A stretch of 64,000 bases of DNA from Actinomycetes bacterium (GTDB lineage: Bacteria > Actinomycetota > Actinomycetes > Mycobacteriales > Mycobacteriaceae), in NCBI GenBank assembly GCA_023461275.1, contig JAEYMI010000052.1, positions 1-64,000 of the forward strand, given 5' to 3'. The notes under the pieces were generated by a model. That model saw only the letters and a program-made list of their open reading frames with translations, was not told the origin of the DNA and ran no database searches. Below are positions 35,064 through 43,492 of this stretch, piece by piece (position 1 is the first letter of the stretch; each line of letters starts with the position of its first letter). The position numbers and the translations under genes are program-made.

Positions 35064-35405
35064 GTGGTGGATCGACGGCTGCTACGTCGCATCGTGGAAT
35101 GGCTGCGCGCCGGCTATCCCGACGGTGTGCCGCAGGGGGATTACATTCCGCTCGTCGCAATCCTCCGACGGCAACTGACCGACGACGAGGTCGCCGAGGT
35201 CGCGGCCGAACTGGTCGAGATCACCGACGTACCAACCGAGCCGATCTCCAAGATCGACGCCGCGGTGTTGATCAGCAAGGTCACCCACGAGATGCCGCAT
35301 GAAGCCGACATCGCCCGCGTACAAGAGCTTCTCGAGGCCGCCGGCTGGCCGTTCAACGACACTCCCCTGATCGCCGGCCCCGACGACGAGGGTGAATCCA
35401 GCTGA
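35064..35405 (+). CDS. DUF3349 protein (copy 2)
   Basis: The 113-residue paralogue of the protein at 34599 has the same opening (VEWLRAGYPDGVPQGDYIPLVAILRRQL) and the same closing (LLEAAGWPF). GTG 35064 or the next codon GTG 35067 could be the start; AGAGAGGGGG lies just upstream and fits 35067 a little better. Its stop overlaps the probable CTG start of menE (CTGA), suggesting translational coupling. Function unknown. Confidence 0.75.
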   Translation: MVDRRLLRRIVEWLRAGYPDGVPQGDYIPLVAILRRQLTDDEVAEVAAELVEITDVPTEPISKIDAAVLISKVTHEMPHEADIARVQELLEAAGWPFNDTPLIAGPDDEGESS

Positions 35406-36583
35406 AAACCCTGCGCACACTGGCACTTCCGTCGAACCCGCACGTTCTCCAGCAGTCGACGATGCTGCGCCAGATCCTCGACGGGAGCGTCGCGTGCCTG
35501 CCCGTTCCGGCAGGTGACACCCACGACGTAGCCATCGAGACCGAACGACTCTGTGCCGCACTGGCTCCCGACGCACCCATCGACGACGACGTGTCGCTGG
35601 TGATCTCCACGTCGGGCACCACCGGCACCCCCAAGGGGGCACAGCACACCCCCGACACCCTCGCCGCCTCCGCCCGCGCGACCGAACGACATCTCGGCGG
35701 CCCGGGCAACTGGCTGCTGGCCCTGCCGCCACATCACATCGCCGGACTGCAGGTCTTGTTGCGGCCGTTGCGATCCGGCTTCACACCGGCGGTGCTGGAC
35801 CTCGGAAACGGCTTTGACACAACAGCATTCGCACACGCACTGGACACCATGGACGGCCCGCGCCGCTACACCTCGCTGGTGCCGAACCAACTGCTCAAGG
35901 TTCTCGAGTCGCCGACGGCAACCACCGCGCTCGCCGGCGTGGACGCCGTCCTCGTCGGCGGGGCTGCGACACCGGAGCCGTTGCAGCGCAGAGCAATCGA
36001 ATCCGGCATCCCGATCGTGCGCACCTACGGGATGAGCGAGACCGCCGGCGGCTGCGTCTACGACGGCATCCCGCTCGACGGGGTCACCATCCGCATCGAC
36101 GAGCCCGCCGAAGGCGTGGGCCGCGTCATCCTCGGCGGACCGATGATCGCCCGCGGCTACCGCAACCTCCCCGACCACCCGGCGTTCACCGAACCCGGCT
36201 GGTTCCGCACCGACGACCTCGGTCGCGTCGACGCCGACGTGCTGTCCATCGTCGGCCGCGCCGACGAAGCGATCAGCACCGGCGGACTCACCGTGATACC
36301 GCAGGTGGTGGAGGCAGCCATCCTCGACGATCCGTCGGTCGCGGAGTGCGCCGTGCTCGGCCTGCCCGACGAGCGTCTCGGCGAACGCGTTGTCGCGGTT
36401 GTTGTTCCAGCGCCCGACCGCTCGATCCAGACGACCCTGCTCACCGGGGCCGTCGCCGAACGTCTCGGCCGCCACGCGGCCCCGCGCGAGGTCATCGTCG
36501 TCGACGAACTGCCCCGGCGCGGCCCGGGCAAAGTGGACCGGCGGGCGTTGCGTAGCCGGTACGCACCACCGAGCGAGCGTTAG
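35402..36583 (+). CDS. menE: o-succinylbenzoate-CoA ligase, probable CTG start
   Basis: The 393-residue ANL-family ligase activates succinylbenzoate with ATP and CoA in menaquinone synthesis. Motifs: LVISTSGTTGTPKGAQ (phosphate loop), LPPHHIAGLQVLLRPL, TYGMSETAGGCVYDG, WFRTDDLG, and RRGPGKVDRRAL with the catalytic Lys. I place the start at CTG 35402, which overlaps the previous stop, follows GAGGG, and adds LRTLALPSNPHVLQQ, resembling relatives' N-termini; ATG 35462 would drop 20 residues. Mycobacterial MenE is about 360-390 residues. Its stop codon lies in the flank of a palindromic element. Confidence 0.9.
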   Translation: MKTLRTLALPSNPHVLQQSTMLRQILDGSVACLPVPAGDTHDVAIETERLCAALAPDAPIDDDVSLVISTSGTTGTPKGAQHTPDTLAASARATERHLGGPGNWLLALPPHHIAGLQVLLRPLRSGFTPAVLDLGNGFDTTAFAHALDTMDGPRRYTSLVPNQLLKVLESPTATTALAGVDAVLVGGAATPEPLQRRAIESGIPIVRTYGMSETAGGCVYDGIPLDGVTIRIDEPAEGVGRVILGGPMIARGYRNLPDHPAFTEPGWFRTDDLGRVDADVLSIVGRADEAISTGGLTVIPQVVEAAILDDPSVAECAVLGLPDERLGERVVAVVVPAPDRSIQTTLLTGAVAERLGRHAAPREVIVVDELPRRGPGKVDRRALRSRYAPPSER

Positions 36584-36601
36584 GGAAACACCCCAGGACA
36601 C

Positions 36602-36671
36602 GTTCTTCCGCGTCGGTTTCGATCGTCCGCGTCCGGCAGGTGCCGGAACGTCGAGTTCGACGCGGAAGAAC
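36602..36671. repeat. 70-bp palindromic element (family R2, copy 2)
   Basis: Arms GTTCTTCCGCGTCG and CGACGCGGAAGAAC with centre CCGGCAGGTGCCGG match copy 1 at 32751-32820. The shared upstream flank begins GAGCGAGCGTTAGG at 36571 and contains the menE stop codon. It lies between menE and the convergent glycosidase gene. Confidence 0.75.
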
Positions 36672-36718
36672 GTGAACGGATGGAGCGGAAAGAGCGGAAA
36701 GTGGCGGTACGCGTCGGA

Positions 36719-37738
36719 CTAGGCCACGCCGTATCGTTTCTTCAGCTGGGCCACAACGGGTTTGGGTGAGTAGTCGTAGCGGTACAGACCGTAGTTGAAC
36801 TCGGTCAGCGACGGATCGGTCTTCCAGTCCTTGCTGGTGAACAGGAAGAGCGGGCCCATCCGACTCTTCGCCTGGAAGTAGTCCAGGCTGGACATGATGA
36901 TCGACGCCTGTGCGCTCTCGTTGACGCTGTCGGGTCCGGTGCCCGTCGCCTGGCCCCACTCGGTGATCCAGATCTTCTTGCCCCACTGACCCTTCCAGTC
37001 CATCACCATCCGCACACCGGATACCGCGAGCTGGCGACCACGAGGATCGGATCTCGCCGCATACGGAAAGGTGTACGGATGCAGGGCAATCGCATCGAAG
37101 TACGCTCCGCCGCCCGCGGCGTACATCTGCTTCACGAAGGTGGTCGGCGAGATACCGCGGGGGTCGGGCGACAACCCGCCGGAGAGCACCGTGGCCTCGG
37201 GAGCCACCTGTTTGATACTCGTGTAGGCCGCCCGCAGAACGGCGACGTAGGCGGCCGCGTTCGGCGAGATCCAGTAGGCAGGAATGTTCGGCTCGTTCCA
37301 GATCTCCCACGCGTGCACGGTATTTCGGTATCGCGCAGCCAGCTGCCGGGCGAACGCACCATAGTCCGACGCCTGACGCGGCGGCGCATTGGGGGCAAGC
37401 GGCACGGTGGCCGCCCACGCGGGTGCCGGACCCTCGACGAGACCGAGGACCTGCAGATTCGCTGCGCGAGCGGCGGCCACCGCAGCGTCGAGCCGGGTCC
37501 AGCTGAAATGCCCTGGTGCCGTTTCGGTTTCGTTCCAGTTCATCACGATCCGAATCCACGACGCCCCCACCCCTCGGATGGCGGCGGCCTCGGCCTGGTA
37601 GCCGGCGGCCGTGCGATCGGTGAGCGTCGCGATGCTCGCGACACCGAGGGGCGCCGGTGCCGCGGCATTCGCCGACCCCGCGACCTGCGCACCCGCACAC
37701 ACAACGATCGCCACCAGCGCGGCCACCAGACGTTTCAT
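36719..37738 (-). CDS. secreted clan GH-A glycosidase (GH5/GH39-like)
   Basis: The 339-residue protein has a signal peptide (~1-26, cut near ANAAA). The beta/alpha barrel carries VMNWNETETAPGHFSW, HAWEIWNEPN with the acid/base Glu149, and IWITEWGQ with the nucleophile Glu260, so it is a retaining glycosidase of clan GH-A. Family 5 or 39 cannot be told apart by eye. Bacterial relatives in polysaccharide loci often act on the locus product. Its 3' end faces menE across the R2 element, and 662 bases without a gene lie upstream. Confidence 0.82.
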   Translation of the reverse strand: MKRLVAALVAIVVCAGAQVAGSANAAAPAPLGVASIATLTDRTAAGYQAEAAAIRGVGASWIRIVMNWNETETAPGHFSWTRLDAAVAAARAANLQVLGLVEGPAPAWAATVPLAPNAPPRQASDYGAFARQLAARYRNTVHAWEIWNEPNIPAYWISPNAAAYVAVLRAAYTSIKQVAPEATVLSGGLSPDPRGISPTTFVKQMYAAGGGAYFDAIALHPYTFPYAARSDPRGRQLAVSGVRMVMDWKGQWGKKIWITEWGQATGTGPDSVNESAQASIIMSSLDYFQAKSRMGPLFLFTSKDWKTDPSLTEFNYGLYRYDYSPKPVVAQLKKRYGVA

Positions 37739-38400
37739 GAGTTCACCCCTGCGATGTCAACGTTGATGCCACCCGGTCATCGGCGATGACACTATCCCAA
37801 ACTCCCGGTTAGCAATCTCTTGGTTGTCGATTTGTGATGCATCCAGCCGGCTCGGCTCATAGCTGTCCGAAAGGCAGCCTTTTCAGTAAATGACGGTTTG
37901 TGAATAGCCGCAATTCGTTGCGATGCGAGACAACCTCGAATACCTCCACCGCCATCGACGCTGTCCGAACTGTCGGATTATCCACACAGTGACGGGCTGT
38001 TCAATGGCTCGCTCCGCGAACGCATTGTCGCAGTGACTTTTCCGACGCAACAGCATTCGATCCATCCAACCCTGCGCCCCGAGTCGTCGCCCAACGATCG
38101 GTCGCCACACGACCCCTGCGAGAGAGTCGGCGTCGGCAAGTAGACCCCCGGCACAATGCCAGGTGGGTGAATGTGCGGACGCGACGTCAGCAATTGTTGG
38201 ATTTTGCCGAACCGGGTGGCCGCCGAGATGGACACACGACCCATTGCGCGGTATTTTCACCAGAGAGTTCTCTTTAGTACGTCAGCAGATAAGAACAGTA
38301 CAGTTTCGTCCGACGCGAGCTTCGTGACACATCGGAGCCACGGTCACCCCTCCGCCCGGACCGTCCACCGCCAGGATCGTCCCTCCCCGTCAGGAACACG
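37739..38400. other. 662-base gene-poor region
   Basis: It lies between the divergent glycosidase (37738) and lipase (38401) genes and is less GC-rich than its surroundings in places. It holds two palindromes near the glycosidase start, TCAACGTTGA (37757-37766) and GTCATC-GGC-GATGAC (37776-37790). A 125-codon minus-strand frame (37883-38260) has no recognisable product and is probably not a gene. Confidence 0.5.
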
Positions 38401-39618
38401 GTGAGATCACAGAAGCGCGCCTTCGCATCCGTGGCCGTCGTCCTCGGCCTCCTCGCCACTGCCGCCTGCACCAAAAGCGTTCCCCCACAGGAGGCGTCAC
38501 TGGTCGGCGAACCGCCCATCGTCACCACGCCTGCGCCCATCTCACCAGAGACGCTCGCCGCCCGCGGCACGGTCGTCTCGCAGCACGCATTTCACAGTTC
38601 GTCGGACGCGTTGACCGCCGCCGCGGGCACGTCGATCGCTGCGGAGTACCACTCCACCGACGGCTCCACCGGAAAGTCGACGGTGGTCTCCGGAGCCTTC
38701 TTCGTACCGCCCGGAACCCCGCCGCGCGGCGGGTGGCCAGTCATCGCATTCGCCCACGGCACAACGGGAATAGGCCACGGATGCGGGCCGTCGATGCACG
38801 ACGATCTGCTGGGCCTTTCCGACAGCATCGCCTCGACACTGAAGCAGAAGTACGCCGTGGCGATCACTGACTACCAGGGACTCGGCCGCACCGGAGTTCA
38901 TCCGTACCTGGAACCTCGTACGGCGGGCTACAACGTCATCGATTCGGTTCGCGCTCTGCGCGAACTCGATCCATCGGCTTCCCCGCGCTGGCTGGCGATG
39001 GGCGGTTCACAGGGCGGCCAGGCGGCCTGGGCCGCGGACGAGGTAGCCGGCACCTACGGCACGGGTCTCGATCTGGTCGGGGCGGTCGCCTTGGCGCCTG
39101 CGGTCGACATCAGCCGCATTCCCGACCTTGCATGGAATAACGCACTCTCCGACCAGCAGACCACGTTCATGCCGATGATCGTCGTGGGCGCCAGCCGCGT
39201 CGACCCGACGATCACCGTCAGCGATTACCTGTCACCGACGGCCGAGCAGAAGTTGGGCGATCTCACCGGATGCGACCAGCCCCGACTGGTGGCCGCCGCC
39301 ACCTCGTTGGACGAAAACGACGTTCGGCCCCGATCCCGCGCCGCCGCGGATCGGCTACGCGATCGTCTCCGACGAAACGCACTTCCGCAACAGAAACTCG
39401 ATGCACCGCTACTGGTCCTCAATGGCGATCGCGACGAGGTGGTCCTCCCGACGTGGGTGGAGGCCGCGGTGACCCGCGGTTGCGCCATGGGTGACGAGAT
39501 CACCCATCGGGTGGTGCCCGGTGCCAATCACACCGACCTGGGCCCGGATCAGCAGGCGATCAGCTGGATTCAGGCACGATTCGCGGGGGCGGCAGCGAGT
39601 TCGACGTGTTCGCGGTGA
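38401..39618 (+). CDS. secreted lipase (LIP family, alpha/beta hydrolase)
   Basis: The 405-residue protein starts at a GTG with a basic signal peptide and Cys23 in LLATAAC, a weak lipobox. The catalytic set fits the secretory lipase family: Ser203 in GGSQGG, Asp343 or Asp345 in LNGDRDEVV, and His377 in PGANHTD; FAHGTTGIGHGCGPS is the oxyanion region. It should cleave esters of lipids outside the cell or at the membrane face. Next to glycan genes it could remove acyl groups from polymers or lipids, but no specific substrate is shown. Confidence 0.83.
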   Translation: MRSQKRAFASVAVVLGLLATAACTKSVPPQEASLVGEPPIVTTPAPISPETLAARGTVVSQHAFHSSSDALTAAAGTSIAAEYHSTDGSTGKSTVVSGAFFVPPGTPPRGGWPVIAFAHGTTGIGHGCGPSMHDDLLGLSDSIASTLKQKYAVAITDYQGLGRTGVHPYLEPRTAGYNVIDSVRALRELDPSASPRWLAMGGSQGGQAAWAADEVAGTYGTGLDLVGAVALAPAVDISRIPDLAWNNALSDQQTTFMPMIVVGASRVDPTITVSDYLSPTAEQKLGDLTGCDQPRLVAAATSLDENDVRPRSRAAADRLRDRLRRNALPQQKLDAPLLVLNGDRDEVVLPTWVEAAVTRGCAMGDEITHRVVPGANHTDLGPDQQAISWIQARFAGAAASSTCSR

Positions 39619-39785
39619 CGACGGTAGCGGATGCCGTGACCACACCCGTCACGCCGCGAATTCTTCTCCGTTCCACCGTCCAGTCCGCCACCGGAGCCAA
39701 ATGTGCAATATCATGAAGCTGGTCTTTATCGGTTGATCTCTGTACCCCCGACGGCATATCCACCCCAGCTCAGGAGGACTGCGCT

Positions 39786-40544
39786 CTGATTCGCTCATTG
39801 ATCGAGACGCTCACCTGGCTGTTGCCGTCATCGAAGCTCAAGAATCGGTTGCTTCGCATGCTTGGTCACGAGATTCACCGTGACGCCATTGTCGGTCCGT
39901 GTATTGTCCTGTCGCTCAAGCACGCTCGGATGTCCCGCGGCGCCCGGCTCGGACCGTTCAACGTCATCCGGTCGGTGGCGCTCGTCGAATTGCGTGAGGA
40001 CGCCGACATCGGTTCCTTCAATTGGATCTCGGCGCATCCGATGTATCAAGGATTGTTTCCGGGCGCGGGCACCTTCGCGATGCGTAGTCAGGCCGCGGTC
40101 ACAAGCCGCCATTACATCGATTGTTCCGGCACAGTCGAACTCGGACATTTCTGCGTTCTGGCCGGCCATCGCACGACGATTCTCACGCACGAGGCGAGCC
40201 TGTCCGCGCCGATTCAACAGGTCGGCAAGGTCACCGTCGGCGCACGGTCTGCCGTCTTCACCAACAGCGTCCTACTGATGGGCACGCGGGTACCACCTGG
40301 CTCGATCGTCGCGGCGCACGCAACCGTGACCGGCGACAGCACCAGGAAGGGTGAACCCGGCCTCTACGCAGGCACACCTGCCCGACGGATTGCCGACGTG
40401 CCGTGCGGCCCGGGCACGGCGCTCGGCCGCGATACCCGCGACATCAGTGCCGCTGAGGTCACCGAGCCGTTGGGCATCTCCGATGCGCCCGAACTGAACC
40501 GACTGGAAGATCACGCGACGCGTCCGGTCCGGAACCAGACGTGA
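39786..40544 (+). CDS. hexapeptide-repeat acyltransferase, probable CTG start (copy 1)
   Basis: The protein has 252 residues if it starts at the CTG at 39786, which lies 8 bases after a perfect AGGAGG; TTG 39798 is 20 bases away and ATT 39789 is 11. It has a left-handed beta-helix (GARLGPFNVIRSV, EDADIGSFNWISAHP, GTVELGHFCVLAGHRTTILTH) with a conserved His in the LTHE turn. The Nt amphipathic part (LPSSKLKNRLLRMLGHEI) recurs in the protein at 48358. It probably O-acetylates a sugar. Its stop overlaps the lipoprotein GTG (GTGA). Confidence 0.75.
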   Translation: MIRSLIETLTWLLPSSKLKNRLLRMLGHEIHRDAIVGPCIVLSLKHARMSRGARLGPFNVIRSVALVELREDADIGSFNWISAHPMYQGLFPGAGTFAMRSQAAVTSRHYIDCSGTVELGHFCVLAGHRTTILTHEASLSAPIQQVGKVTVGARSAVFTNSVLLMGTRVPPGSIVAAHATVTGDSTRKGEPGLYAGTPARRIADVPCGPGTALGRDTRDISAAEVTEPLGISDAPELNRLEDHATRPVRNQT

Positions 40545-41329
40545 TCGCAGCATCATCGAGCCGTACACAACCCGCATATCGCCCCGTCGGACTCCCGGCG
40601 AGGAACACCCTCGGCGTCATTCTGTCGATCATCATGCTGGTATCCGTCGGATGTTCGGCGAACTCCGACCAGCCGCCGGCGAGCGTCGATGACGACGGGT
40701 ACCCGGTCACCGAGATGTCGTTTCGGTCGATGCCCGACGGTCCGCCGCCGGCAACGTTCGGGACCGGGCCGGCGACGCTGAACACAGCTCCCTTCCGGGA
40801 TGCCGGTGCCGCCTTGCGCGTGCACGGCGGGTTGCTCACCAACTCCCCTGCAGGGCCGACCGGCACGGCCGGCTACTACACCTCGGCCAACCTCGGCGGT
40901 CCGGTCCGTCGCATCGGGGCCAGATGGGTGTTCCTGCCCCGCGGAACCAACGGCACCGACGGCGCGATGGCTTTGGTGGTGTCGCAGAAGGCATTTGACA
41001 AGCCGTTCCCGCTGCACCTGGTGATCACCCCACAGAACTGGTGGTTCGGGGTGTGGCCCCCGGCCGACGCCCCAGGCTCCAAGCTGGAGATCGTCGGCGG
41101 CGGTCCGTTCGCCACCCCGCTGCGCATCGACTCAGGCACCGAACACACCGTGGACGTCACGCTGTCCGGTCAACGCGCCACCATCGTGCTCCCGGACGGC
41201 TCGGTGAAGTACGTACGTGACGCCAGGATCGCCGAATGGGCCGGTCCCTACGCAACATTCGAGGTCTACGCGGGCAAGGGATCCGATGACGTCGGCGTGG
41301 GTTTCTCGAAGATATGGGCGGGCGCCTGA
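40541..41329 (+). CDS. secreted protein of unknown function, possible lipoprotein
   Basis: The 262-residue protein has a hydrophobic N-terminal stretch (~22-37) followed by Cys38 in LVSVGC, a weak lipobox. The rest is Gly-, Pro- and Thr-rich, with a beta-rich body (ARWVFLPRGTNGTDGAMALVVSQ, SGTEHTVDVTLSGQRATIVLPDG) that looks like a concanavalin-type or jelly-roll fold by eye. I do not recognise a family. It is coupled to the acyltransferase (4-base overlap) and precedes the beta-helix protein, so a role in glycan binding or trimming is possible. Confidence 0.7.
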   Translation: MIAASSSRTQPAYRPVGLPARNTLGVILSIIMLVSVGCSANSDQPPASVDDDGYPVTEMSFRSMPDGPPPATFGTGPATLNTAPFRDAGAALRVHGGLLTNSPAGPTGTAGYYTSANLGGPVRRIGARWVFLPRGTNGTDGAMALVVSQKAFDKPFPLHLVITPQNWWFGVWPPADAPGSKLEIVGGGPFATPLRIDSGTEHTVDVTLSGQRATIVLPDGSVKYVRDARIAEWAGPYATFEVYAGKGSDDVGVGFSKIWAGA

Positions 41330-41334
41330 TTTCC

Positions 41335-42531
41335 ATGCGGCCCGCCGGCGTCATTGCCCTTCTGACCGCGGTCCTGGTAACAGGCGCGGCATGCTCTTCG
41401 GAGCCGTCGACGCCGGCACCGGCTCTGGGGCCGACGCAGACCGTGACCGCGCCGATGTCCTATCCGCGTGTGCTGCCGACCGACGCCATCACCGTCACCG
41501 CCTTCGGTGCTCGTCCCGACGACGACGCCGACGACACCACCGCCATCCAGGCCGCATTCGACGCCGTCCCGGCGTCCGGCGGTGCCGTCTTCATCCCTGC
41601 CGGACGATATCGGTTGTCGCGCACTGTCACCGCACACCGATCGACCACCGTGCTCGGCATCCGTGGGCTCGACGGATCCGGTTCGCGGCTCGAGGTCGAC
41701 CCGACGGTGCGGGTAGGGATGATCCTCGACGGCGACGCGTCGGCGCTCGACAGCGTCGAGGTCGATGCCGCGATCGCGTCGAAGGCCGCCGACTCCCCTA
41801 TCGAGCCGGTGGCCGGGCAGGTCGGCGTGCGTGTCAACGGATGGTTTTCCCAGGTCCGCAACTCCAGAATTCTGGGGTTCGACACCAACCTCGTGCTCGC
41901 GGCGGGCTTCTACTCCGTCATCGATTCGTCCCTGCGGGCCTTCGGCAGTTCGGCGATCACCGTTGACATCGCCGCCGCACGAGGTGACGCCGGTGACGGG
42001 ACCATTTCCGGAAATACTCTGGAACGCAACCTCCTTCGACGTCCCGGCGGGTCGGCGATCACCTGGCTCGCGGGCGGCGGAATGCGCCTGGTCAACAACA
42101 AGATCAATGGCGAGCGAACGCTGGCGGACGGAGTGTCGATGATCCCACGCCGCGGAGTGAAAACCGGGGTGATGGTGTTGTCGGACAACAGCATCGAGAA
42201 CTTCACCGACGCCGGAATCCGCATCCGGGACGACGTCGACGGGATCACCAACGGATTGGTCATCGCCAATAATCAGATCGCGGGCCGCAATGAACCGCTC
42301 CGCACCACCGGAATCGTCGTCGATTCCGGTGTCGACGGACTCGCCATCACCGGGAACTCGGTGATGTACACCCACGACGGCATCGTCATCGACGATGTCC
42401 GATCGGCCACCGTTGCCGGCAACGTGATCACCAACGTCGCCGACACCGGCATCCGCGTCGGCGCCCGCTCCGGGCACGTCGCCATTCCGCAACAGACCAT
42501 CGACGCGGGACGGACGCCGGTACAGCGTTGA
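41335..42531 (+). CDS. right-handed parallel beta-helix protein (possible polysaccharide lyase), lipoprotein
   Basis: The 398-residue protein starts at ATG 41335, with signal peptide and Cys20 (GAACSS); ATG 41314 would overlap the upstream gene. An opening ITVTAFGARPDDDADDTTAIQAAFDA matches the N-cap of pectate-lyase-superfamily beta-helices (Pfam PL-type 'pectate_lyase_3'). Coil repeats follow (IRGLDGSGSRLEV, ISGNTLERN, VMVLSDNSIENF, IANNQIAGRN, ITGNSVMYTHDG, VAGNVITNVAD). Family members cut or modify acidic polysaccharides. The catalytic residues cannot be named. Confidence 0.75.
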   Translation: MRPAGVIALLTAVLVTGAACSSEPSTPAPALGPTQTVTAPMSYPRVLPTDAITVTAFGARPDDDADDTTAIQAAFDAVPASGGAVFIPAGRYRLSRTVTAHRSTTVLGIRGLDGSGSRLEVDPTVRVGMILDGDASALDSVEVDAAIASKAADSPIEPVAGQVGVRVNGWFSQVRNSRILGFDTNLVLAAGFYSVIDSSLRAFGSSAITVDIAAARGDAGDGTISGNTLERNLLRRPGGSAITWLAGGGMRLVNNKINGERTLADGVSMIPRRGVKTGVMVLSDNSIENFTDAGIRIRDDVDGITNGLVIANNQIAGRNEPLRTTGIVVDSGVDGLAITGNSVMYTHDGIVIDDVRSATVAGNVITNVADTGIRVGARSGHVAIPQQTIDAGRTPVQR

Positions 42532-42546
42532 TCGGGCGTTGAGCCC

Positions 42547-42569
42547 GGCGGGTCGCTCTCCGGCCCGCC
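42547..42569. terminator. hairpin after the beta-helix gene
   Basis: GGCGGG and CCCGCC form a GC-rich stem, preceded by a smaller hairpin CGGGC-GTTGA-GCCCG (42533-42547). Both lie within 40 bases of the gene's stop. Confidence 0.5.
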
Positions 42570-42707
42570 CCGTATCGAGCACCGCACGTCATTCATTTGT
42601 GCGCAGGAGGAATTACCACCGGGCTGGGATTATCAACGGGCAGACAATAACCCGCTGTGTTAACGTAAATTTGCACATCACCATAACACTGTTGCATTGG
42701 GAGAGAA

Positions 42708-43442
42708 ATGCGCACAATGCCCGGATCGCTCCTCGCCAAGATCGTCGCGGGCTGCGCCTTGCTCGCCGTCACCGCCGTCTGCATTTTTCTGGCAGTCCGC
42801 ATGGACAACGGGAAGTTGAACAATTCGTCGGAAGCAGCGCCTGCGCCACGGGCAGTGGTGAATGGTGATGTCATCGGCGATTCCCTGGTTTCCGGAACCC
42901 CATTCGGCGGCACCGGGGATGCCAATTGGAGCCACCTCGTCTCGCAGCAGATGCGTGCGCAGGGCATCGCGTTGGACCTGACCTCCCGCGGCGAGGTGGG
43001 TGCCGGCTTCGTGCGCCGGTCACCCACCGGCGAGACCTTCGCCGAACAGGTCAACCGAATCCACCAGGACTCCGATGTCGTCATCGTGCTGGGCAGCCGA
43101 AATGATGACGTGGCACTCGATTCCCTCGGAGGTGCAGCCGATTCCACGTTGGCCGCGATTCACCACGCAGCACCCCAGGCCAAGGTCATCGTGGTCGGCG
43201 CCATCCCCGGCACCGTGCCCACACCCGAGGTGACTGCCATCAACCGCACGTTGCACACCTCTGCGGGCACTCACGGTGCCACCTACGTCGATTCGAGCCA
43301 ATGGCTCAAAGATCCGGCAACCGTCGTACAGCCCGGGAATAATCCCACTGATCTCGCCCACACCGAGTTGGCCAGGAACCTTTTCCCAGCGATTCTCGCG
43401 GCCACCGGATCACACCGAGCTGCCACCGCTGCACTTAATTGA
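42708..43442 (+). CDS. SGNH/GDSL-type hydrolase, membrane-anchored
   Basis: The 244-residue protein has one N-terminal helix (~12-30) and an extracellular domain. Block I is GDVIGDSLVSG with Ser59, block III LGSRNDD with Asn132, and block V DLAH with Asp215 and His218, the standard SGNH set, so it is probably an active esterase. Such proteins in glycan loci remove or transfer acetyl groups on sugars. GGAGAG precedes the ATG. It begins after a terminator, so it probably has its own promoter (AT-rich 42620-42700). Confidence 0.8.
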   Translation: MRTMPGSLLAKIVAGCALLAVTAVCIFLAVRMDNGKLNNSSEAAPAPRAVVNGDVIGDSLVSGTPFGGTGDANWSHLVSQQMRAQGIALDLTSRGEVGAGFVRRSPTGETFAEQVNRIHQDSDVVIVLGSRNDDVALDSLGGAADSTLAAIHHAAPQAKVIVVGAIPGTVPTPEVTAINRTLHTSAGTHGATYVDSSQWLKDPATVVQPGNNPTDLAHTELARNLFPAILAATGSHRAATAALN

Positions 43443-43492
43443 GTTCTAATCGCCTAGTGCGCCCATTGCAACTATTCGCTATCATTATGTAG

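Noticed and set aside
37883..38260. 125-codon minus-strand frame in the gene-poor gap
   Set aside because: No family, no ribosome site, and mixed composition; left as intergenic.
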